NCBI GenBank assembly: GCA_037951105.1
Contig: JBAMJV010009707.1
Span: 1-64,000 of the forward strand
DNA from: Echinarachnius parma
Taxonomy: Eukaryota > Echinodermata > Echinoidea > Clypeasteroida > Echinarachniidae
Direction: 5' to 3'
DNA: 64,000 nucleotides
In this document: one piece after another, positions 37,217 through 49,000 of the stretch
Position numbering within the stretch: the stretch's first letter is position 1
How the letters are laid out: each line of letters opens with the position of its first letter
Translations under genes and position numbers: made by a program
The notes under the pieces: generated by a model
Told to the model about the DNA's origin: nothing
The model's input: only the letters and a program-made list of their open reading frames with translations
Database searches by the model: none

Positions 37217-39030
37217 TCAGATTATGGACATGGGGAAGTATGAGCCGCTGGGGGAGCAGATGTCAGTAACCACATGGAAAGGAAAGATTCTGGACATAGA
37301 GGAGTATGGGCCGCTGGAAGAGCAGATGTCAGTAACCACATGGAAAGGAAAGATTGTTGACATAGAGGAGTATGGGCCGCTGGGAGAGCAGGGCATCAGT
37401 AACCACATGGAAAGGAAAGATTCTTGACATAGAGGAGTATGGGCCGCTGGGAGAGCAGGGCATCAGTAACCACATGGAAAGGGAAGATTGTTGACATAGA
37501 GGAGTATGGGCCGCTGGAAGAGCAGATGTCAGTAACCACATGGAAAGGGAAGATTGTTGACATAGAGGAGTATGGGCCGCTGGAAGAGCAGATGTCAGTA
37601 ACCACATGGAAAGGAAAGATCCTTGACATAGAGGAGTATGGGCCGCTGGAAGAGCAGATGTCAGTAACCACATGGAAAGGGAAGATTGTTGACATAAAGG
37701 AGTATGGGCCGCTGGAAGAGCAGATGTCAGTAACCACATGGAAAGGGAAGATTGTTGACATAGAGGAGTATGGGCCGCTGGAAGAGCAGATGTCAGTAAC
37801 CACATGGAAAGGAAAGATCCTTGACATAGAGGAGTATGGGCCGCTGGAAGAGCAGATGTCAGTAACCACATGGAAAGGGAAGATTGTTGACATAAAGGAG
37901 TATGGGCCGCTGGAAGAGCAGATGTCAGTAACCACATGGAAAGGGAAGATTGTTGACATAGAGGAGTATGGGCCGCTGGAAGAGCAGATGTCAGTAACCA
38001 CATGGAAAGGAAAGATTCTGGACATAGAGGAGTATGGGCCACTGGGAGAGCAGGGCATCAGTAACCACATGGAAAGGAAAGATCCTTGACATAGAGGAGT
38101 ATGGGCCGCTGGAAGAGCAGAGCATCAGTAACCACATGGAAAGGGAAGATTGTTGACATAGAGGAGTATGGGCCGCTGGGAGAGCAGATGTCAGTAACCA
38201 CATGGAAAGGGAAGATTGTTGACATAGAGGAGTATGGGCCACTGGAAGAGCAGATGTCAGTAACCACATGGAAAGGGAAGATTGTTGACATAGAGGAGTA
38301 TGGGCCGCTGGAAGAGCAGATGTCAGTAACCACATGGAAAGGAAAGATTCTGGACATAGAGGAGTATGGGCCACTGGGAGAGCAGGGCATCAGTAACCAC
38401 ATGGAAAGGAAAGATCCTTGACATAGAGGAGTATGGGCCGCTGGAAGAGCAGAGCATCAGTAACCACATGGAAAGGGAAGATTGTTGACATAGAGGAGTA
38501 TGGGCCGCTGGGAGAGCAGATGTCAGTAACCACATGGAAAGGGAAGATTGTTGACATAGAGGAGTATGGGCCACTGGAAGAGCAGATGTCAGTAACCACA
38601 TGGAAAGGGAAGATTGTTGACATAGAGGAGTATGGGCCGCTGGAAGAGCAGATGTCAGCAACCACATGGAAAGGGAAGATTGTTGACATAGAGGAGTATG
38701 GGCCGCTGGGAGAGCAGATGTCAGTAACCACATGGAAAGGGAAGATTGTTGACATAGACGAGTATGGGCCGCTGGAAGAGCAGATGTCAGTAACCACATG
38801 GAAAGGGAAGATTGTTGACATAGAGGAGTATGGGTCGCTGGAAGAGCAGATGTCAGTAACCACATGGAAAGGGAAGATTGTTGACATAGAGGAGTATGGG
38901 CCGCTGGAAGAGCAGATGTCAGTAACCACATGGAAAGGGAAGATTGTTGACATAGAGGAGTATGGGCCGCTGGAAGAGCAGATGTCAGTAACCACATGGA
39001 AAGGAGTATGGGCCGCTGGAAAAGCAGAGC
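37217..39030. repeat. 66-bp minisatellite, about 27 units, with higher-order repeats
   Basis: The unit is 66 bp (22 codons: EEYGPLEEQMSVTTWKGKIV, DI), with occasional 67-bp units (gagcagggcatc variant) that change frame. Variants repeat in order. A three-unit block (198 bp: gatccttgacatag, then cataaagg, then catagagg) occurs at 37,610 and 37,808. A five-unit block of about 333 bp occurs at 38,034 and 38,367. Long frames are open on both strands because the unit lacks stops in several frames and is nearly a multiple of three, so coding is not supported. Confidence 0.9.
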
Positions 39031-39490
39031 ATCAGTAACAAAATGTACTGGTTGGCTGCATCAATGTTACAAATGTTAGCTAAAAATGTCCTACTTGAAG
39101 ATCTGGATGGGCAGTTAGACAGTAATCTACCAGCAGATGGGATCTTAAATCTCAATATTCTAATGATATTTCAGCCATTTCTGAAACAACTATTTGTATA
39201 TAAATCCATGCTGTTCAAATCAGTTGAGCATTCATGTTGACTTCATGTATACAAAGGTAAATGTATATTTTATAGTTTAACCATCACATTTATTAAACCC
39301 ATACAATTTACCTGTTAAATAAATAAATGAATCAATTAAACAAGTAAAATATCCTTGTTCCATTCATGAACATTTTACTCTTAAATAACATACATTCTCT
39401 GCAAACTGAGCCATAGTATTTATGGGATCAGTCATGGATGGGTTACTATTATTTCCAATAAATGTGGCCTTGAATTGAATTCAAAATGTT
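39031..39490. other. Intergenic sequence 3' of SFI1
   Basis: Between the minisatellite and the SFI1 3' end. A frame of 65 codons at 39043-39240 is not recognised. Confidence 0.4.
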
Positions 39491-39492
39491 TC

Positions 39493-39498
39493 TTTATT
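39493..39498 (-). promoter_or_regulatory. SFI1 polyadenylation signal
   Basis: AATAAA on the minus strand, about 410 bases after the stop codon; a plausible end of the 3' UTR. Confidence 0.5.
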
Positions 39499-39905
39499 AA
39501 TATGCAACACATTCAGTACATTGCTCCTGAAAATAATCGGGCTTGGGTCTATAGAGAATGCATGCTATACCAAAATCAAACAGTTTTGCATGGTGACGAC
39601 AAAATACATGGTAGATAAACAGCTGAACTGAACTTGCTCAATTTAACAATCATGAAATCTATGTTTGCATGTGAACATAAAAAATTCTTCATATGATATT
39701 TAATCATACATTTTGAAAAGTGTATCAGTACAAAAAATACTTTGGTTTTAATACTGCGCTGCACCAATTGCAATGGGAAGGATGGAAGGATTCACCATTT
39801 AATGGGCTAATGTTCATGCAATTTGAAGCATAAACCCTTAATACCTGACTGTACTTCCAGCAAGTGCATACATAGCTTATCTTATGGCCTAGTCGTAGCA
39901 GCACC

Positions 39906-40016
39906 TTAATACATGGTTGCATGTTGAGTGAGTTGTGTGATTCGAGCTAGAAGACCTTTGATCTGCGGTTTGCTCCGTCGCACTTGGTCCGACAGTGAGG
40001 AGATTTCATCTTGAAC
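39906..40016 (-). CDS. SFI1: SFI1 last exon
   Basis: Encodes VQDEISSLSDQVRRSKPQIK, GLLARITQLTQHATMY and the TAA stop. Acceptor ttgctcag. PxI..L.ARI..L matches the conserved end of the family. Confidence 0.88.
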   Translation of the reverse strand, partial: VQDEISSLSDQVRRSKPQIKGLLARITQLTQHATMY

Positions 40017-43000
40017 CTGAGCAAAGGAGTGGAAAATTAATGGAGATTTTGAATCAACAGAAAGATAAGTGTGCTTTGTAAGTATTTATTACATGATTTC
40101 TTAGCTTATATTATTATCATTATTATTATTATCTTATATTTAAAGGTCGAGTAGGAATTAAATGAAATGAAATGACATGAACTTTAAATGATTAAAAATA
40201 TTTTGTTCTATGTCACTGTGAATGGAAATAAGACACATCAATAATCTTTTATCAAAGCCTAAATCTTGATATACATTTGTATTTCATTCATTTAACAATA
40301 TTTCTTCATGTCAATATTGTGTTATATAAGTATGCATTACAAATTTGGGTTTGGGGTATGATATACCATAATATATTTGTATGGACTTTCAACAACTTGT
40401 TTTTTGGTTTTTTGTTTACAGTAAATTCTTTACCTGTGTGAGCTCATCACCAATCAGCAGCCCGGCACTGTCTTCCACTGAAGATGACAGATTCAGCTCC
40501 TTCAACCAGCCATGCAGCTCAGCCTCTTGCTTCTGTAGTTCTCTAAGAGAAGAGAATGACAATCATATGTCAAATAACACTTTATATGTAAACTTTTTAT
40601 TCTAAATAACGTATAGTGCTTCCAAGTTCACAGAAAGACCAAAGCTTATTTTACAAGTGATTATTTGACATGTCTAAATATACATAAAATAATTCTAACT
40701 TTGTGCAAATTTATGTAAATACAATTTCATTAAAATCTGCTAGCTTCTTCAAACAGTGGATGATCACTATCATCATCTTCATCATCATCACCCTCATCCG
40801 TCACACAACCTACATTTTATAATCAATGCCACTATCATCATCGCAATCACCAGTATCTTTGCAATCATAATCATTACTATCATCATCACCAGAACTATCA
40901 CTACATCATCACCATTTCATAATCACCATAACAATCATTACTATCATCATCATCATCATCATCATCACGCTTATTATCATAACTATCACCACATTATCAC
41001 CATCTCACAATCACCATAATCATCATTACTATCAACAACATCATCCTCATCCTCATCATCATCACCATCACTATCATAATAATAATAATTATCATCATCA
41101 CTTCTGTCACATTCATTATCTTAATTATCACGATTTGCTGCCTTACTTGAGCCGATGTTTCTTTTCCTGGAAGTCTTGCAGAGTTCTCTTCAGCCCCTGA
41201 ATCTCAGCGTACACACCTGCTTTGGCGACAGCTTTTGTTGATGGGTCCTCCATTGTAGAGCCGTCACTCCCACCAGAGGGAGGGTGTGCCTTTGATGGAA
41301 CTGACAGTGGCAATGCTGGGGGTAACATGTTTTCCATGTCAAGAGGTAATCTTGATATCCCTGCAGAAAGATTTTAATTAAACTATTTTAATATGTTTGA
41401 ATAATTACCTGCTTTTGTTGACAGGTGATCCCTTCCAGATCAGTAAGTCCCTTCAATGGGATGTTGTATCTTTGATGGATAGTGGTGATCGTGGGGGAAA
41501 ACTTGTATTGTTTTGTTAAAATGTGATTTTGATTTCCCTGCAGACAGATTTTAATTGAATCAATATTTATTTGTCTAAATGTATCATTACCATTGATTAT
41601 TGACAATGATTATAAACATCATTTTCTTTGTAGAATGGCTACTCTCTGACTCTGTTCTGATCAAGTCAACCTAAATGAGTTTTTGCTTAACACACATTCT
41701 CAAAAGCAAGAATCTAACTATTTCTAGTGGCCCGGTCGGGCTGGTACAATAATTTCTTCCAGATTTTAGATGACCAATTACCACAAAACTGACAAAAATC
41801 AATGGTTACCAGCTCATAGTGAGCAATGTACCTTGTTTGGGAGTGTAAGAAGCCCCTGCAGTGAAGGCAGATGGAGGTAGAAGGACGGCTGGTCTCATCG
41901 GATAACTTGTTTGAAGATTCTCTTGCACGTCTCTGCCGCCATCGTCATTCTCATTTGTGATGATCTTTCCGTGTTGCAATCTTTCTTCATCTCTCTCTAG
42001 ACTATGACTGTTGAGGTTTGTTGCAGAAGATTGCACAGTTCTTCTATGTTGATTCCCATACTCGATGACATTCGCTTGTTGAAATCCATCCTCATCGTCC
42101 TCATGAGTATCATCGTTCGACTTCATTGGGGCAGATTCCATATCACTCCGTTGTCTCCTCATCGCAAATGATGCACCACTCTTTGTGCTTCGCAAAGGGG
42201 CAATCACATGGTGCGAGTTCTTATCACTTCCCTCGAGTCTACCTCTTTCAAATGGAACACCATTTTCTGTCCTTCGCAGTGCAGCATTCCTATGGTGAGA
42301 GTCTTCCTGATCGCCATCTTGTCTCACTGCTTCTGCCGAAGCACCACCTGTACTTTGCAATGAGGCATCTCTAAGTTCACTGTCTCCATAACTTCTCCCG
42401 ATACCTGTTGCTCCACCTAAAGTTCCATGTGGGACATTTGGCGTCGAAAGTTCTGGTCTTTCAACTGACTGCCCTTTGATGGGTGACTGGCTCCATAAAC
42501 CCTCCCTCTTCAAGGAATCTCTCAGGAAGTCTGGGCGCCGGGGCTGTGGGCGGACCTTCCCAGTCACAGTCACAGGTCTGCAAAAAGATAGATAAAGAAA
42601 ATGTCAAAACTATATACATTGATAATTGCAGTGTTATGCAGTTATTACTGCAAGCCAATACCAATGATTCATTTGTAATTTTGGGGCTGAGAACTCAGTC
42701 AATGGAGACCAACAATTGTGACAATTGTACCAACAATTGTATGTGTAGATGTGGTATGTTCCTGTCACTCCGCTCAACATAAAGGGTCATGGCTGGCAGG
42801 AGACTTGAAGCAGAAGGCTTGGGCATAAAAGACAGAACTTTTGGCCTGAAATGGAAGTTCACAATTTATGACTCGTTACAAAACTTGTCTCATTATAGGT
42901 GTGCACTCACTCATGCAATTCTGCTCAACAAAATAGGCTAATGTAAGGGGAGGGCCAATGTCGAAAAAAGTGACTTTAGGTTGCTAGATCTCCACAACAA

Positions 43001-46000
43001 GTTTAAACCGATTCTAATTGCAAGTATTTCTAATGAGACAACATAATTCAGAGGTCTACCTCAAAAAATTTGTTGCGAACACCTCCAAATCCAAGATGGC
43101 GTCCAAAAAGGCAGCCGTTTTGTATTGCTATAGATAATTGGCGAGATTTCCCAAACGACACCTTATATCAACATTATTCTGCAATCATATTAAAGACAAT
43201 AACATTTCCTATAATCTGATACCAAACACCGTGAGGTTCAGGATATGTAACACGGTCATTTTTAGACCCAAACTCAAATTGTATGCTTTTTCCCCAACAA
43301 ATATGAAATTATTGATTTACATAATTACGCATAAATCAATAATTGTATTAGCAGTTAAATTAATACTTTTAAAAAAACCGTCCAATTATATCAACAATAC
43401 TCTCTGAAAATTTCAAATGTAAACCATATCTGAACAAAAAGTTATAGTTCTTGGAAGTCAGCATTAGCTATCCACAAAACGGGTAGTTTTGCATGATTTC
43501 TCATGCTATACAGGGTGTCTCAAGAATGTGTAATCTTAATTAGAGGATTTGTATACCAAATGATTGCGTCAATCTCGGGACACCTTCAATTCCAGTTATG
43601 AACAAATACAAAAAAGAAACACCATTTCTTGTAATATGATGAATATTCCACCATCATTATGTAGTCCGCGTAGATGTCGTGTCTGTCCTGTATTTGTTTA
43701 ATTGCATTTATCATAAATCAAACGCTAAAAATGAACTTAATTCCACTCCACATGGAGCATTCCAGTCAGCTGCATACTGACGCGCATGTCATGCATATTG
43801 CAAATTCGAATCATACTGGGTGTCCATGATGTGTTTTAACAGTATCAAGATCATGCTCATTATCTTTAATAAGTGTCTTACTGAAGTACACAATATTCGG
43901 GACATACTTTAATATGTGCAGAGCGTATCTAGATTCGAACAACATCTATATCGCAAGGAACGCACCCCTTCATGCCCTTCATATCTTATTACATGTTCCT
44001 GGAGACCATAAAGGTATATACAATTTGTCTGACTCAGTATTAAAACAAAACAAACTCAATTGCTAAACTATTATGTTTAACACCGAAAAGCCTCAGCAGG
44101 CCTAATGTTTATTTTTGTTGCACTACACTGTACTTGTGTAACCATGGTAACAACAGCCGAATATGGACAAAAATATACCAAATCAACAAATATTTATTTT
44201 AAAAACTTAAAAATAGCAGCTAAAGGGTGTTATTTCACATGTGATTGGTTTTCCTCCATGTTCACGCAAAAATTAGTGTGCATAATGCGGCTTGTAGTAG
44301 TCAGATACATGATTTATTGTATTTCTATTGTTGTTGTTACTATAGATACAAATGTACACGGTGGTACAAAAAGTTACCCTACGATAAACCTAAGTAATAG
44401 CCTATTCAAAGTGTTCTCCGAACCCTGAATAAGTCTAGCTAACTGTGGTGTTCTGAATAATAATCATGTTAAAAACATAATTATCCAGATATGGTCGATC
44501 CGACTGTAAATGACGAGCGCCTCCCATTTGAATATTGCACTAAATAGTGCACTTTGCATGATGGATTTATTATTGCAGTGAAATTACCGATACACTTTTT
44601 TCCTGTACTATTTCAAACCGATGGCGGCATATTCATGACATAAAAGAAGAAAACTGAAGGTTTTGCTAAAAAAGGGTATAAACAATATGTCATTATTGAG
44701 GAGAAATTCTGGAATAAAGTCCGTAAACAAGAATTACATATATTGGGGCACCCTGTATAGTGTTCGAAATCGTACAAATTTGCTGTATTTGTCGATATCA
44801 AATGCTGAGTTCCAAGAACTATAACTTTTTGTTCAGATACGGTATACACTTAAAATTTTCAGAGAGTATTGTTCATATAATTGGACAGTTTTTTGAAAAG
44901 TATTAATTCAACTGCTAATGCAATTATTGATATATGCCAAATTATGTAAATCAATAATTTCATATTGTTGGGGAAAAAATGCACAAAATTTGAGTTTGGG
45001 GCTAAAAATGACCGTGTTACATATCCTGAAACCCATTGTGTTTGGTATCAGATTATAGGAAATTTGATTGTCTTTAATATGACTGCAAAATCATGCTTAT
45101 TTCAGGAGTTGTTTGGGAAATCTCGTCAATAATCTATATCAAGTCAAAACGGCTACTTCTTTGGACGCCATCTTGAATTTGGAGGTGTTCGCAACAGATT
45201 TTTTGAGGTAGACCTCTGAATTAATTTGTCTCATTAAAAATACTTGCAAATAAAATTGGTTTAAACTTGTTGTGGAGATCTGGCAACCTAAGTCCTTAAG
45301 GAAGCCACTTTTTCGATGTTGGCCCTCCCCTTAACCCTTTGAACCCTGAATTATTTGCATATTTCGTGAGCTATACCCTGACTTATTTGACATAATCCGC
45401 ATATTTGACTTATGTCAAAAATACGTCAAATTTATGAAATAAATTTTCTTTATATGGGCCAAATATGTTTTCTTATCAATGTAGGTGACACAAATGAACA
45501 TAAACTCTACCTTTACAACCAGTAGGCAACTTTTTGGTGCCAATCAGCATAGCAATTGACATTTTGCTCCCCGATGCACAAATATTCACCCCGATGCACA
45601 AATATTCACCATCACCATCTTGACCATGACCACTTGCTCCATCGGCACACCGTCTATGATCTACCCCGCTTGTACCGGGCTGGAGGTGCTTAGGAACCGC
45701 TAAATCCACCACGATAGCCGCTGCAACCTCATCCTCCGTTTCCATTTTATCCTCAAAATCACTACCCTGACAATATTCAGAGTCATCAATGTCTTCCGCG
45801 GATTCTCCCAGTATTATACAAATGATGCGCAGGTATGAGTGGGTCGGGAGGAATTGTTTGCACAAGGTAACTATGGAACTGTTAAACCCACGAGGCGAAG
45901 CCGAGTGGGTTTAGACTAGTTTCCATAGTTACCGCGTGCAAACAATTCCACCGACCCACGAAATAAACTTGCGCATCATCTGTTTTATAGAATGGGCATT

Positions 46001-49000
46001 GTTACGCCCCCCAAAAAGTCAAAAAATTAAAAATTAGAAAAATTACCGGATGCATGAAATAATTTTACCGGACGCATGAAATTTTTTACCGGACGCATGA
46101 TTTTTTTACCGGACGCATGAAATTTTTTACCGGACGCATGAAATTTTTACCGGACGCATGATTTTTTTACCGGACGCAGGACTTTTCATGCATCCAGTAC
46201 AATTAATTGTCTGCACAAATTTTGCTCTCAACTAATCAGATTGCAGGGATTTATCAACCCATTCTATAATAGTGCACGAGCACTAACTGTTTTTCTTGCC
46301 ATTTTCCCCGCATTTTTCACTTTTTCTCCGATCAAAATGCACGAAAACTGTGCCTGCTATATCACAAGTCCGTATAAAGCCGTAACTGATCACCTGATCA
46401 AAAGGGGGGTCACATGTCGAGCTGAAAATAAGTCACATGACGTGAGGCCTCTAAAGCGGCCTCTAGGGTTATTTTACTTTCTCAGCGAGGCCGCAAAAGC
46501 GGCCTGCAGAGTTCAAAGGGTTAATGGCTGGAAGCTGATTTGTAGCAGAGGGCATGGGCACAAAGACTGAACTGTGCCTAGAACGGACATCCACAAATAT
46601 ATTACAAAACTACTGCTGTTTGTGTGTACTCACTTGACTGTGTGTGGTGGGAGTCCATCCATATCACTCTGCTCTGCAGAAAGGCTCAAGGCTGGCAGCT
46701 GATTAGAAGCAGAGGGCTTGGGCACAAAGACTGAACGCTGGGTTGGGCCTAGAACCGATGTGGTAGCTTTACGACTTTGGGCTGACGAGACCGCTGAAGC
46801 ACCCTTTGAATGCTGACCTGCAGCAACTTTCGGCAAGTGTGTGGCTGATTGGGTGACCTTTGAACTTTGACCTCTTGGCTGCTGCTCTTGGTCTGCAAAA
46901 GTGACTCTGCGCCTAGTTGGTGGTAGTGGTTGATGTGATTTGTGTTTCCCGCGGTTTGCCAGGGTCTTCTGCCTCCAATGGGTGGCACATCGCTGCACCA
47001 CTTGGTAAGACTTGTAGGAGCTCTGCAAAGGAATGAAGAAATAAATCATAAATAAAGATAATAAAGCCTTTTGAGGCTTTTGTTCTCCTCCATCATGTGG
47101 TTATACAAAGTATTGGAGTTTTGCAAACAAAAGTGTCAAAGAATGGAAAAGAATGGCAAATTGTACAAATGTATGTATACTATTTTGTAGGTACCTGGGC
47201 GTGGTGTTTTGCAGCAATAGTTGCCCTTCTCTCAGCTAAGCTTGCAGCTACAGCCAGCCACTGTCTCACGCCTTCTTTCAACAGCTCCTGTCTGCGTTGC
47301 TCCAGTGCCTCCGCGATGCGCAACTTCTTGCGTCGCTGTTCCGTGGCGTAGTCCATCCATACGTAAAGGGTTCGTTGCTGTAGACGCATGCTCCATAGCC
47401 AGAGTGCCATCACCGTCTTGCGTTTCTCTTCATGCGCTTCAGCAAACTTTGATAGGTAAGGAGAAACAATTTCTTGATTAATGTCATAATTTTGACACCT
47501 CTTTAACAACAAAATTGGGAAATTGATGTCTTCTGGTTCGCTTGCTTTCCAAGCTTAATCAAAGAAGAAAATAATAGGATAATTTCATTACTTTGCATTG
47601 CATTACTATTGTCAACAGAATGTATAAACAAATTTATTTACACAATTTTATGCAGAAGTATAGATTTACAAATTTGGATTAAACTAAGTCTAGCGGTATC
47701 CATTTGGTTATGTGACTTATAATCTAAGAGTCGGTATCAAACTTTGCCGTCAATAATCATCATGATTATCTTACCTGGTGCTTCCACTTGCAGAGGAATT
47801 TTGATTGCATTCTGATCTTGTTCAGCCACAGAGCTTGCCTGGTCATCAGCTGAAATGGAATCAACAATATATTTTCAGAAGATCATAACAAAATTACATT
47901 TAACTTGGAACATTGAGGATAAAACTCTTGCTTTGGCAATGGATATTCACAGCTTGTTGCTTGGTTCAGACATTTGTAACAGGCAGGTTAATGTGTAGTT
48001 CTCAAGAATACAATAAACAAATAAGTAATAAACATGGTAATCATATGTCATATTTGTATCCCCCTCCCACACGCCCTTATCTGTAATCCAGCTGCCAGTA
48101 GGATACATGACCTCACCTGTTTCTTGAGACACAGTATCCTGAACTGCTGCCATCGCTTCAGACTTCTTTCTTTCAACTTCCTGTAGTGGAAGTTGTTGGC
48201 TTTCTCCTCCATTCTTGCATCATCCGCTGCTGTCTGTGCACAGTCCTTCCACGCTAGTAGGGACCTTCTCAGTCTACCTGTGAAGCAATGAATAGAATGA
48301 TATAAATAATGGCTTGACACTAGGCACTTGCTGAACTAAACATTTCATAAATAGTCTAGCCTGGTTGCCCAATCTGGCAACTAACAATTTGGTTCAACTA
48401 CAAGAGTAGAATGTAATTCCCTTTGTGTATTTAGAAGCGAGTGGGCAAATCAATTCTCTGTTTGGGAAAGTAATAATTTAAATAATTATGATTTTTATTT
48501 GCCTGATAGGATCAGAAGAGGATAAAGTTAGTGTGGAGGCTTGTATAAATGTACAGATGCTGCTACTTAACTAAAACTTACCTAACTGTAATCATGATCA
48601 ATCTTTATGCTCTGGCAATATCATACTGATATGCATTAAAATTGAGAAAATGTGATTTTCCTTCAGAAAAATAGCATATTGAAAATCGAAATTATATTTG
48701 TGGTGCATAACTGTATTACTAGCTTATTGCATTCTAGATAAATTTAAGGTATAAAATGATAAAAAATACAAAATGTATACAGATGTATATCTATCAAATA
48801 AGTATGAAGTACATTAAATTAAAATTGAATTCTAATTACATCTGTTGAGTTGGCTTTGCATCTGTTCTACTCTCCATGTATTGATGGCTGAATCTGCTGC
48901 ATGCTTCTGGGCCCACATGTGCCATGCTGCTAGCACCTATTATACAAGTACAAAATAATCATAGCATATACTTTTTGCTAAATTTTTCGCATGGAAGAGT

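Noticed and set aside
37329-38997. Antisense frames of 200-237 codons
   Set aside because: They arise because the 66-bp unit is a multiple of three and lacks stops in several frames; no domain or start context.
37217-39030. CRISPR-like array
   Set aside because: Units are contiguous with no unique spacers, and the sequence is eukaryotic.
40756-41019. His/Ile-rich frame
   Set aside because: Translation of an ATC microsatellite in an SFI1 intron.
44105-44428. 107-residue frame inside the fold-back element
   Set aside because: Unrecognised, AT-rich, and without splice or domain support.
45476-45865. 129-residue acidic minus-strand frame
   Set aside because: It ends in a long palindrome and no domain is recognised. 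It may be a transposon relic, but support is too weak to call.
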